From: Mammaliicoccus sciuri
Lineage (GTDB): Bacteria > Bacillota > Bacilli > Staphylococcales > Staphylococcaceae
NCBI RefSeq assembly: GCF_002901825.1
Contig: NZ_PPQD01000005.1
Coordinates: 59,279-123,278, forward strand
Direction: 5' to 3'
Length of the DNA: 64,000 nt
Numbering within the stretch: the first letter of the stretch is position 1; each line of letters begins with the position of its first letter. Positions 1 to 8,582 of the stretch are shown piece after piece. The position numbers were made by a program, and so were the translations under genes. Below the pieces are notes generated by a model. The model ran no database searches and had not been told where the DNA came from. It saw nothing but the letters and a program-made list of their open reading frames with translations.

Positions 1-531
1 GCATACAAAAAGGGAAATGAAATTTATAATCGAACAATTGTCGTCAATAACGAAGGAAAGTGTATTAATACTTACGACAAAGCACATCTTGTGCCAATGT
101 TTAATGAACATCATTTCTTAACTTCAGGTAGTAAGAAATCAACTGTATATGAGTTAGATGAAATAGAGATGGGAACGATTATTTGTTATGATTTAAGATT
201 CCCAGAATTAACACGTTCATTAGCTTTAGAAGATGCAAAAGTAATTTTTGTTCCGGCACAATGGCCGAAATCAAGAATTGATCATTGGAAAGTATTATTA
301 CGTGCTAGAGCAATTGAGAACCAAGTGTATATTATTGCTTGTAATAGTGTGGGTACTTGTGATGAAAATGAGTTTGGTGGGCACAGTTTAGCATATGCAC
401 CAGATGGCACATTAATTGATAGTTTATACTATGAAGAAGATACATTAATCGTTGATATAGACTTTGATTCGCAAGAAAAAATTCGTGAAGCCATTCCTAT
501 TTTCAATAGTTTAAGAACAGATTTATATTAG
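1..531 (+). CDS. Carbon-nitrogen hydrolase (nitrilase superfamily), 5' truncated by window edge
   Basis: The reading frame is open from base 1, so the N-terminus lies outside the window; 176 codons plus stop are visible. Two landmarks of the nitrilase superfamily Glu-Lys-Cys triad can be read: YDKAHLVP (bases 73-96, with the catalytic Lys) and TIICYDLRFPEL (bases 175-210, with the nucleophilic Cys). The catalytic Glu would be upstream. The family hydrolyses non-peptide C-N bonds; the substrate here is unknown (omega-amidase-like is possible). From memory, the S. aureus counterpart lies next to hld/agr, so agr may lie just left of this window. A strong terminator follows. Confidence 0.9.
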   Translation, partial: AYKKGNEIYNRTIVVNNEGKCINTYDKAHLVPMFNEHHFLTSGSKKSTVYELDEIEMGTIICYDLRFPELTRSLALEDAKVIFVPAQWPKSRIDHWKVLLRARAIENQVYIIACNSVGTCDENEFGGHSLAYAPDGTLIDSLYYEEDTLIVDIDFDSQEKIREAIPIFNSLRTDLY

Positions 532-543
532 GTAGATGTAGTT

Positions 544-578
544 AGAGACTGGGATATTATATGATATTCCAGTCTCTT
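544..578 (+). terminator. Rho-independent terminator after nitrilase
   Basis: A 13-bp stem with one G-T pair (arms 544-556 and 565-577) starting AGAGACTGGGATA, with an 8-nt loop and a T-rich 3' side. It separates the nitrilase from the ABC transporter operon. Confidence 0.8.
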
Positions 579-598
579 ATTATCTTACAAATGTCTTA

Positions 599-626
599 TT
601 GAACATTTGTAGAAAAAGTATAAAAT
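599..626 (+). promoter_or_regulatory. Possible sigma-A promoter for the FetAB-type operon
   Basis: TTGAAC (599-604), a 16-bp spacer, then TAAAAT (621-626), lying after the nitrilase terminator and about 45 bp before the first transporter gene. The boxes are weak, so this is a candidate only. Confidence 0.4.
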
Positions 627-669
627 CAATTATAAGACAGAAAATAGTTAAGGCATGGAGATGATTTAT

Positions 670-1395
670 TTGGAAAGTAGTGTAGCAGTCCAATTTAAAA
701 ATGTAGAATATGAAATAGAACGGTCACTAATTTTAAAAGGTGTTACAGGTGCCATTTATAAAGGTAAACTTACTTCTATAATCGGGCCATCAGGTGCAGG
801 AAAATCAACACTGCTCTCTTTAATTAATTTATTAAAGTCTAGTACAAGTGGCGAAATATTCATTGATCAACAATCTATTGAAACATATAATCCAATGGAA
901 CTTAGAAGAAAAGTTCAGTTAGTTTCTCAAGAAGCAACGATGATTAAAGGAACTGTAAGAGATAATTTAGAACTGCCATTAATACTACAAAATAAAAAAA
1001 TGACAGATGAAGAAGCTAAATATTATTTGAAAATAGTCGATTTACCAGAAACTTTTTTGAATAAAAATAGTAAAGAATTATCAGGTGGAGAAAAACAAAA
1101 GTTATCTCTAGCCCGATCACTTGTTAATAAACCTAAAGTGATATTGCTAGATGAAGTGACATCGGCATTAGATAGAAACTCTAAACGTGCAATTGAACAA
1201 CTATTGCAAAAAATTATTAAAGAACACGAAGTTACGATGATATGGATTACACATGATATTAACCAAGCCTTTAGAATGAGCGATTACATATGGGTTATGA
1301 TCAATGGAGAAGTTGAACTAGCTGATACAGTTGAAAATGTTAAAAATTCAGAACAACCAAACGTCAGAAGCTTTATAGGAGAAAAATTAATATGA
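670..1395 (+). CDS. fetA: ABC transporter ATP-binding protein, FetA/YbbL type
   Basis: ATPase subunit of a two-gene ABC system paired with the FetB-type permease that follows; FetAB proteins are linked to iron export or metal tolerance in E. coli. Visible motifs are Walker A GPSGAGKST (about residues 39-47), signature LSGGE (about 137-141) and Walker B VILLDE followed by the H-loop ITHD. The frame opens at ATG 655, but a GGAG ribosome site at 657-660 sits inside that extension, 9 nt before TTG 670, so TTG 670 (241 aa) is preferred. The stop overlaps the permease start as ATGA. The assignment to this ABC subfamily rests mainly on the permease neighbour. Confidence 0.85.
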   Translation: MESSVAVQFKNVEYEIERSLILKGVTGAIYKGKLTSIIGPSGAGKSTLLSLINLLKSSTSGEIFIDQQSIETYNPMELRRKVQLVSQEATMIKGTVRDNLELPLILQNKKMTDEEAKYYLKIVDLPETFLNKNSKELSGGEKQKLSLARSLVNKPKVILLDEVTSALDRNSKRAIEQLLQKIIKEHEVTMIWITHDINQAFRMSDYIWVMINGEVELADTVENVKNSEQPNVRSFIGEKLI

Positions 1396-2150
1396 GTATA
1401 ACATCAATCGTGTTAATGTTTGTTTTTATTATTATTCCAATAGTAATTTCGAAAAGTTTTAATCTAGGATTAGAGAAAGATACTTTAATTGCAGCTATTC
1501 GATCATTTGTTCAACTGTTAATAGTAGGGTATATTTTACAATTTATATTTGATCAAGAAAGCCATATTTTTATCATTTTAATGGTCATGCTTATAATAGG
1601 TGCGGCAACACAAAATGCGCGAAAAAAAGGTTTGGAAATACCAGGCATCACATGGAAATTATTACTGGCTTTTGTAGCAATAGAAGTCATTACACAAGGT
1701 ATCTTATTAGGGTTTAAAATTACGCCACCAACAGCACAATACATCATACCAATAAGTGGCATGATTGTTGGTAATGCGATGGTATTAAGTATCTTGTTCT
1801 TAAATAGATTTATGTCAGAAGTTAAACAAAATGAAAATGTGATAGAGCTTGTTCTATGTTTGGGAGGTACACCTAAACAAGCAATACATAAGCAACTGAT
1901 CACTTCTATACAGTCTAGTGTTATACCAACTATAGAACAACAAAAGACAATTGGCCTTGTGCAATTACCAGGTATGATGAGTGGTCAAATCATTGGTGGC
2001 GCAGATCCAATTGAAGCGGTACTCTTTCAAATATTAATCGTATTTATGTTATTAACAAGTGCTACAATGACGAGTGTAATATTAGGCTTCTTGTCATATC
2101 CAACTTTATTTAATAAAAAGCAGCAACTCATTGAAAGTCAGTATAAATAA
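1392..2150 (+). CDS. fetB: FetB/YbbM-type ABC transporter permease (UPF0014)
   Basis: A 252-aa integral membrane protein with about seven hydrophobic segments, translationally coupled to the ATPase by a 4-nt ATGA overlap. The signature region QLPGMMSGQIIGGADPIEAV (about residues 194-213) is typical of the FetB/UPF0014 family, predicted to export iron or related metals with FetA. The substrate is not shown by the sequence. A bidirectional terminator follows, and the neighbouring aldehyde dehydrogenase converges on it. Confidence 0.88.
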   Translation: MSITSIVLMFVFIIIPIVISKSFNLGLEKDTLIAAIRSFVQLLIVGYILQFIFDQESHIFIILMVMLIIGAATQNARKKGLEIPGITWKLLLAFVAIEVITQGILLGFKITPPTAQYIIPISGMIVGNAMVLSILFLNRFMSEVKQNENVIELVLCLGGTPKQAIHKQLITSIQSSVIPTIEQQKTIGLVQLPGMMSGQIIGGADPIEAVLFQILIVFMLLTSATMTSVILGFLSYPTLFNKKQQLIESQYK

Positions 2151-2204
2151 AATAAGCATGTGGTTAAGACGTAAATGAATGTCTATACCATATGCTTATT
2201 TTAT
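2151..2204. terminator. Bidirectional terminator between fetB and aldehyde dehydrogenase
   Basis: Stem arms 2151-2164 (AATAAGCATGTGGT) and 2187-2200 pair with one G-T wobble, with an additional inner AGAC/GTCT pairing. It lies between convergent genes. Confidence 0.7.
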
Positions 2205-2246
2205 ATGCTTAAATTTAATTGTGTGGCTCTCAGTAACACTTCTGTA

Positions 2247-3623
2247 TTACTTTTTAAACATGGCTCTTACGTATTTAGCTTTTCCTTTATAAGGTGGGAA
2301 AAGGACGCCAGTTTCTAGTTTGGTTGTTTTAAACATGATGCTCTTTTCATTGCTAAAGAGTTCAAATGAAGCTTTGCCATGATATTTACCAATTCCTGAA
2401 TGACCGACACCACCAAATGGTAAGTTATGGTTACCTAAATGTAAAAGTGTATCATTGATACAACCGCCACCGAATGATATTCTTCTTACGACTTCATCAG
2501 TATGATTTTCGTCTTCACTAAATAAATATAGTGATAGTGGCTTTGGTTTATTTTTTATAAATTGAATGGCATCACCGAATGCTTCATACGTCATAATAGG
2601 TAATATTGGACCAAAGATTTCGTCTTCCATTAGAATATCATCAAATTTAACATTATCGACAATAGTCGGTTCTATATATCGGTTATCTCTGTCCGAGCTA
2701 CCTCCGTAGACAATGTCTCCATTAGTTTGATTAAGTAAATTCACTAATCGATCTGTATGACGTTCATTTACGATACGGCCATAATCTTCACTATTTTGTG
2801 CTGTTGACGTATAAAACTCTCGAATAGTTGTTTGAATCGCTTTAATGAATTGTTGTTTAATCGATGCGTCGATGATGACATAATCTGGCGCGACACATGT
2901 TTGACCGGCATTAATAAATTTACCAAATGCTATTCTTTCTGCTGCTACTTTAATATTTGCAGTCTTATCAACAATTGCTGGACTCTTTCCACCTAATTCA
3001 AGTGCTACCGGGATAAGTTGTTTACTAGCTTGTTCGTACACAATTTGTCCAACTTTAGTAGAGCCAGTAAAGAATATAAAGTCGAATGGGTAAGTTAACA
3101 GTTCTTCAGTTACAGTTTGGTCGCCAGTTATACAAGATACATATGAAGGATTAAATGCTTCTTGTATAATTTTTTCTATTACAACACTAACATTTGGTGT
3201 AAGTTCTGAAGGTTTGATAACAGCACAATTTCCAGCAGCAATAGCACCAATTAAAGGTTCTATAACAAGTTGAAACGGATAATTGAACGGACCGATGATT
3301 AAGACTGTGCCATATGGTTCGTTAATTGTATAACTTTTACCTGGAAATAAAAATACAGGTGTATTCACGTTTCTTTTACTTGCTAAACTCTTGACTTCTT
3401 TTAGCATGAAAGAGATACTTTTGTAAATGTAACCAATTTCAGTAGCATAAGATTCAACAGAATTTTTGCCTAAATCTTGTTGCAATGCTGAAATTAAGGC
3501 ACTTTCATTTGTTTTAATAGATTTTCTTAGTGCTCTTAACTGTTTTTTTCTGAATTTAATATCTTTTGTTACATCACTATCAAAAAGTGATTGTAAGTTT
3601 TCGAATTGAGTCGCGATAGTCAA
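2247..3623 (-). CDS. Aldehyde dehydrogenase, class 3-like NAD(P)-dependent
   Basis: This 458-aa protein oxidises aldehydes to acids. It shows GPFNYP (111-116) in the Rossmann part, FTGSTKVG (185-192), general base Glu209 in LELGGKSPAIV, and nucleophile Cys243 in GQTCVAPD. Length of about 455 residues without an N-terminal extension, and a basic C-terminal tail, fit the class 3 (fatty/aromatic aldehyde) group rather than 480-500-aa class 1/2 enzymes. The start ATG is preceded by AAGGAGAC. It is divergent from the oxidoreductase at 3741. The physiological substrate cannot be read from sequence. Confidence 0.92.
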   Translation of the reverse strand: MTIATQFENLQSLFDSDVTKDIKFRKKQLRALRKSIKTNESALISALQQDLGKNSVESYATEIGYIYKSISFMLKEVKSLASKRNVNTPVFLFPGKSYTINEPYGTVLIIGPFNYPFQLVIEPLIGAIAAGNCAVIKPSELTPNVSVVIEKIIQEAFNPSYVSCITGDQTVTEELLTYPFDFIFFTGSTKVGQIVYEQASKQLIPVALELGGKSPAIVDKTANIKVAAERIAFGKFINAGQTCVAPDYVIIDASIKQQFIKAIQTTIREFYTSTAQNSEDYGRIVNERHTDRLVNLLNQTNGDIVYGGSSDRDNRYIEPTIVDNVKFDDILMEDEIFGPILPIMTYEAFGDAIQFIKNKPKPLSLYLFSEDENHTDEVVRRISFGGGCINDTLLHLGNHNLPFGGVGHSGIGKYHGKASFELFSNEKSIMFKTTKLETGVLFPPYKGKAKYVRAMFKK

Positions 3624-3647
3624 TATGGATGTCTCCTTTATACTTCT

Positions 3648-3676
3648 ATTGTTTATATTTTAACAATAGTTATAAT
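3648..3676 (+). promoter_or_regulatory. Sigma-A promoter with inverted repeat upstream of the Gfo/Idh/MocA gene
   Basis: TTGTTT (3649-3654), a 16-bp spacer and TATAAT (3671-3676) lie 65 bp before the start codon. An inverted repeat ATTGTT (3648-3653) / AACAAT (3662-3667) overlaps the -35 and spacer and could be an operator for either divergent gene. Confidence 0.55.
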
Positions 3677-3740
3677 TAAAAGCGAAGTGTTTATTTATGA
3701 AATTTTTATTTTTAAAAAAATAACGAAAAGGTGAAATAAT

Positions 3741-4715
3741 ATGAGATTTGGATTTATAGGTACCAATTGGATAAGTGATAAATTTATAGAGAATGGTTTA
3801 GAAGTTGAAGCGTTTGAACCTTACGCTGTCTATTCGCGAACTGAAGAAAGAGCAGACTATTATAAGGAGAAACATCAACTTACTGAAACGTTCACAGATT
3901 TAGAGTTATTTTGTCAATCACCTAATTTTGAAGCGGTATATATCGCATCACCTAATGCGTTTCATTTTGAACAAGCAGAATTAGCGATTAAAAATAAAAA
4001 ACACGTCTTGATCGAAAAACCAGCGACAATTGTTCAAGAACAATATGAAGCATTATCTAAACTTGCTTATGAATATAATGTCACTGTTATGGAAGCGATG
4101 AAATCAACATTATTACCGCCATTTGTAGAATTTACAAATGATCTTATTGATATTGGTGAAATTAGATATGCTGATTTTCATTATCACCAATATTCTTCAA
4201 GATATGATAACTATAAAAAAGGTATCATAGAAAATGCTTTTAAACCTGAGTTAGGGAATGGCGCTTTAATGGACTTAGGTGTTTATGCAGTAGCTCCGAT
4301 GATACATTTGTTTGGTATGCCACAAAATATTAAAGCAAATGGTTTTAAATTAGATACTGGAGCCGATGGACAAGGTAATGCAATATTGGATTATCATACT
4401 TTCCAAGCAACGATTAGTTATTCAAAAATATGTGACCGCCCCAGCCCTTCAGAAATAGTAGGGGAAAATGGTTATGTATTAATTGATAAAATAAGTGCTC
4501 CTTCAAATATTAAAGTATTTAATAGAGAAGGGGTATTACAGAAAGAATATAATAATGATTCACCGTTAACGATGAAAGATGAAATAATTGAATTTATTAA
4601 TTGTGTACAGAATCATAAGGTCGAGTCATCTATTAATACACATCAAAGATCATTAGAAACGATTAAAGTATTAGATGAAATTAGACATCAAATTGGAGTT
4701 CAATTTAATGTCTAA
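3741..4715 (+). CDS. Gfo/Idh/MocA family oxidoreductase
   Basis: A 324-aa NAD(P)-dependent dehydrogenase-type protein. The N-terminal Rossmann motif GFIGTNWIS (4-12) and the family's EKPA segment (92-95, with the catalytic-type Lys93) are visible. GNGALMDLGVYAV in the second half is the characteristic C-terminal alpha/beta domain segment. The substrate is unknown (a sugar or inositol derivative is typical for the family). An AGGTG ribosome site precedes the ATG. The stop overlaps the start of the next small gene by 8 nt, so the two are probably cotranscribed. Confidence 0.9.
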   Translation: MRFGFIGTNWISDKFIENGLEVEAFEPYAVYSRTEERADYYKEKHQLTETFTDLELFCQSPNFEAVYIASPNAFHFEQAELAIKNKKHVLIEKPATIVQEQYEALSKLAYEYNVTVMEAMKSTLLPPFVEFTNDLIDIGEIRYADFHYHQYSSRYDNYKKGIIENAFKPELGNGALMDLGVYAVAPMIHLFGMPQNIKANGFKLDTGADGQGNAILDYHTFQATISYSKICDRPSPSEIVGENGYVLIDKISAPSNIKVFNREGVLQKEYNNDSPLTMKDEIIEFINCVQNHKVESSINTHQRSLETIKVLDEIRHQIGVQFNV

Positions 4716-5010
4716 AAAGTACTTCATCATTACAGCTGTGATTATTATCGTTTTACTACTCGTCGTGGCATTTATACCATTTAAACAAAATCCATCTTCC
4801 ACATCAAGAGTGGTCGTTGATCACTTTAATCATAAGTATGCATTTCCGAGTTGTTATGATTACGAAAAAGCATCAAATTATATTGATGAAGTAACATATA
4901 AAGATGCTCAAGATTTAAAATATCCACCTATGAATACGTGCACAGAAGAAAAGGCAAAGCCTCAATATAAATCATTGCTTAAACGGTTATTAGAAAGTAC
5001 AGAAATATAA
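4708..5010 (+). CDS. Small single-pass membrane protein, unknown function
   Basis: A 100-aa protein with one N-terminal hydrophobic helix (about residues 5-24) after MSKKY, then a polar domain of about 75 residues with two Cys (about 51 and 84), which suggests an exported, membrane-anchored domain. The longer frame begins at ATG 4675, but GGAG at 4695-4698 is 9 nt before ATG 4708, so the shorter start is chosen. It overlaps the 3' end of the oxidoreductase and ends at a strong terminator. No family is recognised. Confidence 0.75.
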   Translation: MSKKYFIITAVIIIVLLLVVAFIPFKQNPSSTSRVVVDHFNHKYAFPSCYDYEKASNYIDEVTYKDAQDLKYPPMNTCTEEKAKPQYKSLLKRLLESTEI

Positions 5011-5050
5011 AAAGTCCTGACGAAATGATATCATTTCGTCAGGACTTTTT
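5009..5050. terminator. Perfect bidirectional terminator
   Basis: A near-perfect palindrome around AAGTCCTGACGAAATGATAT (5012-5031) with its complement, flanked by A-run and T-run. It serves the small membrane protein gene and the convergent GNAT gene. Confidence 0.9.
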
Positions 5051-5052
5051 GA

Positions 5053-5328
5053 TTATTTTTTTAATACATCGTGTGTGCTTTCATCTTTAGTCATAACATC
5101 TTTAACGTACGGACAAACTGGATCAATTACTTTCTCTTCAGATCTTGCTTTTTCAATAACAACATCAACCAATTTTCTAGCAATACCTTGTCCTCGTAGT
5201 GAAGGATCTACAAAAGTATGATCGACTACAAGTGTCTTGCCATCTAAGTCTTGATACGTGATTTCTGCTTCAAAATCATTCTCAGAATTGCCTACATAAA
5301 ATTTGTTTGTACCTTGTTTGATTTCCAT
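5053..5328 (-). CDS. GNAT-like N-acetyltransferase, YjdJ/NATD1 type
   Basis: A 91-aa minimal GCN5-like acetyltransferase. The acetyl-CoA loop is VDPSLRGQGIARKLV (about 41-55) and the C-terminal CPYVKDVM segment is typical of this short subfamily. The acceptor is unknown. The start ATG at 5326-5328 has AAGGAGTG upstream. It lies directly downstream of ppaC on the same strand with a 21-bp gap, so it is probably in one transcript with it. Confidence 0.88.
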   Translation of the reverse strand: MEIKQGTNKFYVGNSENDFEAEITYQDLDGKTLVVDHTFVDPSLRGQGIARKLVDVVIEKARSEEKVIDPVCPYVKDVMTKDESTHDVLKK

Positions 5329-5349
5329 TTAAAGCACACTCCTTATAAA

Positions 5350-6276
5350 TTATTTACCTAATAATTCATCAATAGGTGGAACGACTTGTTTCTTACGAGA
5401 AACAACGCCAGGTAATACAGCGACATTTCCATTTAATTCAGTGTTGAACGCTTTTGTTACGACTTGTTGTTCTTTACCTAAAGCAATAGCAGTTGAGTCA
5501 CTGTTTAAGATATCTGTAATAACAAATACAAATAAGTCATATTGTTCTTTAGCAATAATTGCGTTGATTTCATTTTCAACGTCTTCTTGAATTTCAAGAA
5601 CTTCGTTTACATCAACAGTATTAACTTGTGCAATACGTACAACTTTATCACCCATGTTGAATGATTTAGCATCCATATTTAAAAGGAATTCAGGTGATTT
5701 ACCTTTTACTGAAGCACCAGCTTTTAACATTTCTAAACCATATTCATTTAAATCAACATTGGCAATTTTAGCTAATGCTTCACAAGCTTGTTTATCTTGT
5801 TCTGTGCATGTTGGTGATTTAAATAGTAATGTATCAGAAATAATAGCTGAAATCATAAGACCAGCAATTTCAGGTTTAATTTCAATACCATTTTCTTCAT
5901 ATATTTTTTTAAGGATTGTTGTCGTACAACCAACTGGTTCAGCTCTGTAATATAATGGAGCTGCTGTTTCAAAATTGCTGATACGGTGGTGATCAACAAC
6001 CATTGTAATTGTAGCATCTGTAATATCATCTGCACTTTGTTGGAATTCATTGTGATCGACTAAAATAACGTTTTTGTCTTTTAAAGGTGTTTCTAATAAT
6101 GCAGGTGCTTGAACTTTGAAATAATCCAACGCAAATTGTGTTTCATCAGAAACGTCTCCAAGTCTTGCAGCTTGAACGTCATTTCCAAGTTCTTTTTGTA
6201 AATCTTCCATTACTAATGCTGAAGCAATTGTATCTGTGTCAGGATTCTTATGTCCAAATATAAATGTGTTTACCAA
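5350..6276 (-). CDS. ppaC: Manganese-dependent inorganic pyrophosphatase (family II)
   Basis: Hydrolyses pyrophosphate to two phosphates, pulling biosynthetic reactions forward. This 308-aa protein has the DHH-family layout: HKNPDTDT near residue 9 (metal ligands His9, Asp13, Asp15), ILVDHNE, and VDHHRI (about 93-98), with the C-terminal substrate domain carrying SRKKQVVPP. The start codon is TTG (complement of 6274-6276), with AAGGAGAAA 8 nt upstream. It converges with nothing and leads into the GNAT gene. Confidence 0.95.
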   Translation of the reverse strand: MVNTFIFGHKNPDTDTIASALVMEDLQKELGNDVQAARLGDVSDETQFALDYFKVQAPALLETPLKDKNVILVDHNEFQQSADDITDATITMVVDHHRISNFETAAPLYYRAEPVGCTTTILKKIYEENGIEIKPEIAGLMISAIISDTLLFKSPTCTEQDKQACEALAKIANVDLNEYGLEMLKAGASVKGKSPEFLLNMDAKSFNMGDKVVRIAQVNTVDVNEVLEIQEDVENEINAIIAKEQYDLFVFVITDILNSDSTAIALGKEQQVVTKAFNTELNGNVAVLPGVVSRKKQVVPPIDELLGK

Positions 6277-6335
6277 TGTAATTTCTCCTTTTGCTTTGAA
6301 TATTCTGTCACTTTATTTTAACATGAACACATTGT

Positions 6336-6884
6336 CTATTCTACAACTGCGCCTATACTATTTTCAAAATGTGTAAGCGCCCAATCGTGTCCAGCTTGAT
6401 TAAAAGAAGCGACACAATTCTTAGGTATAATAATTTGATAATTTAAATTGTAAGCATCGACAGCAGTATGTAACACACAGATATCTGTACAAACGCCGAC
6501 AATTTCAACAGTATCAATATGTCGTTCTCTTAATAAACTATCAAGATTTGTACCGAAAAATGCACTATATCTTGTCTTATCTATCCAAAATACGTGATTA
6601 GAATGTTTGATTGAATCGTATTGAGGCTTTAATGAGTTATATAAATTTCTACCTTCTGTACCTACGATATTATGAGGTGGAAATAATTTTGTTTCAGGAT
6701 GATATGGATCATTCTCATGGTGATAGTCCATTAAATAAAAAATTAAATCTTCATTCAAGTTGTATATTTCGATTTTATGGTGAATATTTTGTTCAATTTC
6801 TTGACCAGGTTCTCCGCATGTTAACTTACCATCTGACGCAACGAAATCATTTGAATAATCAACGATAATGAGTGCTTTCTTCAA
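6336..6884 (-). CDS. Isochorismatase-family cysteine hydrolase (nicotinamidase-like)
   Basis: A 182-aa hydrolase with the family triad Asp9 (VDYSNDF), Lys103 and Cys136 (VCTDICVL) and likely metal ligands Asp53, His55 and His71. The metal-site arrangement resembles nicotinamidases, which convert nicotinamide to nicotinate. That would supply pncB at 19.0 kb, although the two are not adjacent. The start codon is TTG (6882-6884), preceded by AGGGGG. Nicotinamidase is inferred; other isochorismatase-like activities are possible. Confidence 0.85.
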   Translation of the reverse strand: MKKALIIVDYSNDFVASDGKLTCGEPGQEIEQNIHHKIEIYNLNEDLIFYLMDYHHENDPYHPETKLFPPHNIVGTEGRNLYNSLKPQYDSIKHSNHVFWIDKTRYSAFFGTNLDSLLRERHIDTVEIVGVCTDICVLHTAVDAYNLNYQIIIPKNCVASFNQAGHDWALTHFENSIGAVVE

Positions 6885-6899
6885 TTATATTCCCCCTAA

Positions 6900-6947
6900 T
6901 TGTTTATAAAATGTTTTCAGTGTAATATAAATATACATGCAAGTATA
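6900..6947 (+). promoter_or_regulatory. Promoter and palindrome before the beta-helix gene
   Basis: TTGTTT (6900-6905), a 17-bp spacer and TAATAT (6923-6928). Just downstream is an inverted repeat TATAC (6932-6936) / GTATA (6943-6947) positioned at the expected transcription start, a possible repressor site. Confidence 0.5.
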
Positions 6948-6972
6948 CGCTATATTAAGGTGGTTATGAAGT

Positions 6973-8079
6973 ATGAAGCATATTGTTAATGTAAATCGTT
7001 ATGGTGCTAAAGGTGGTTGTGGATTAACAGATACAATTGGTATTCAATTGGCTTTATTACAAGCTAAGAAGGGACCAGTAACAGTTTATATACCTAAAGG
7101 TGTTTATCATATTATTTATGAATTAGTGATATATGAACATACAACGCTTATTTTACATGATGAAGCTGTATTAATCAGAAAATCGCCTACAGCTATGCTG
7201 AAAAACGGACATAGATTGAAAAAATACTATGGATACGACGGTCATGGTAATATCAATATTATCGGTGGGACATTTGATGCGTATGGACATACAAATAATA
7301 CAAATAACACGATCATGTCTATTGGTCATGCACGCAATATTCAAATACATAATGTGACATTTAAGAATGTTGTAGGTGGGCATGCGATTGATGCATGTGG
7401 CTTAGACGGATTTTATGTAAATGAATGTAAGTTTCTTGGTTTCCGTGACGATAGTGGAACGAGATTATTTAGTGAAGCAGTTCAAATAGATATTCAAACT
7501 GAAGGAGCATTTCCTAAATTTGGGGCAACAGATGGTACGATAACTAAAAATGCACTGATTGAAAACTGTTATTTCGGAAATTCAGGTGATCCAAACATGT
7601 TACCTTGGAATAGAGCAGTTGGATCTCATGCAAGTATGTATGATGTGTTTTATGAGAATATAAATATTCAACATAATACTTTTGAAGGATTAGGGGATTT
7701 CGCAGTTACTTTATTAAAAGCGAAAGATTCATCCGTTACACACAATCAATTTATAAATTGTGAGGGCGGTATTCGATATTTAGCTGTACCAACAGGTAAA
7801 TATTCATTAGATATCCATAAATTAAATAGAGGCGGACAAGCAGGGTCAACTATATTGATAGGTGATAATACATTTAAAGATATTAAAAGTAAACCAAGTA
7901 TTTTAATTAAAAGTTATGAAGACGTTATGAATAAAGATATTTATATTTATAATAATCATTTTGAAGGAGAATCTTCAAATAATATTAAATTCATTAAGAC
8001 GACAGATATTTATTTATACAACAACCGTAATTTAAGCAATATCAAACAAGATCAAGTTGAGAACCTTATTCATATATAA
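6973..8079 (+). CDS. Right-handed parallel beta-helix protein (pectate lyase-like), no signal peptide
   Basis: A 368-aa protein starting with NVNRYGAKGG, the usual entry strand of pectate_lyase_3/GH28-like beta-helices (ADG/YGAKGDG-type), followed by many short Asn-rich turns (NIQIHNVTFKN, NALIENCYFGNSG, SVTHNQFINCEGG, DIYIYNNHFEGE). There is no signal peptide, anchor or wall-sorting motif, so a cytoplasmic or non-classically released product is expected. Catalytic residues cannot be assigned with confidence. SD AAGGTGG precedes the ATG. It is followed 5 bp later by a DUF1801 gene in the same direction. The substrate is unknown; polysaccharide lyase, epimerase or hydrolase are possible. Confidence 0.8.
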   Translation: MKHIVNVNRYGAKGGCGLTDTIGIQLALLQAKKGPVTVYIPKGVYHIIYELVIYEHTTLILHDEAVLIRKSPTAMLKNGHRLKKYYGYDGHGNINIIGGTFDAYGHTNNTNNTIMSIGHARNIQIHNVTFKNVVGGHAIDACGLDGFYVNECKFLGFRDDSGTRLFSEAVQIDIQTEGAFPKFGATDGTITKNALIENCYFGNSGDPNMLPWNRAVGSHASMYDVFYENINIQHNTFEGLGDFAVTLLKAKDSSVTHNQFINCEGGIRYLAVPTGKYSLDIHKLNRGGQAGSTILIGDNTFKDIKSKPSILIKSYEDVMNKDIYIYNNHFEGESSNNIKFIKTTDIYLYNNRNLSNIKQDQVENLIHI

Positions 8080-8096
8080 TTAAAATGGAGGATATG

Positions 8097-8546
8097 ATGA
8101 ATAGCATAGACAGTTATATTGAACAAATTGATGAAAAGAAAAAAGAAACATATATTCATTTGCTAAATACAATCAAAACGCATTTACCACCTGGCTATGA
8201 ACTAGTCATGCAATACGGTATGCCGACATTTGTAGTACCTTTAGATAAATATCCAAAAGGTTATTTAAATAGAGCAGATGAACCACTTCCATTCATTAGT
8301 CTTGGTGCTCAAAAAAATCATATTGCCTTATATCATATGGGGTTATATGGGATGAATGAATTGAAAGAATGGTTTGAGAATAGATACAGAGAACAAGTAC
8401 CAACTAAATTAAATATGGGGAAAAGTTGTATTAGATTTACAAACAATAAAAACATACCCTTTACTTTAATAGGTGAGTTGAGTGAAAAAGTCACTGTAGA
8501 TGAATGGATACAAAAATATGAATCAGGACATAGAAATCAAAAATAA
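8097..8546 (+). CDS. DUF1801 / YdhG-like protein
   Basis: A 149-aa DUF1801 protein. Recognisable features are the LPPGYELVMQYGMPTFVVP segment, LPFISLGAQKNHIALYHMG and the C-terminal GKSCIRF. The family has an iron-chaperone/frataxin-like YdhG fold and no settled role. The frame opens at ATG 8085, but GGAGG (8087-8091) lies inside it and suits ATG 8097 (5-nt spacing), which is chosen. It is coupled closely to the beta-helix gene. Confidence 0.82.
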   Translation: MNSIDSYIEQIDEKKKETYIHLLNTIKTHLPPGYELVMQYGMPTFVVPLDKYPKGYLNRADEPLPFISLGAQKNHIALYHMGLYGMNELKEWFENRYREQVPTKLNMGKSCIRFTNNKNIPFTLIGELSEKVTVDEWIQKYESGHRNQK

Positions 8547-8579
8547 AACGCTTCTGGGATTATAATTCCCAGAGGCGTT
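8547..8579. terminator. Bidirectional terminator between DUF1801 gene and pheA
   Basis: 13-bp arms 8547-8559 (AACGCTTCTGGGA) and 8567-8579 with one wobble and a 7-nt loop, between convergent genes. Confidence 0.85.
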
Positions 8580-8582
8580 AAT

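Noticed and set aside
6973..8079. Prophage tail fibre fragment
   Set aside because: Beta-helix folds occur in tailspikes, but no other phage gene or attachment site is nearby and the gene has its own promoter.
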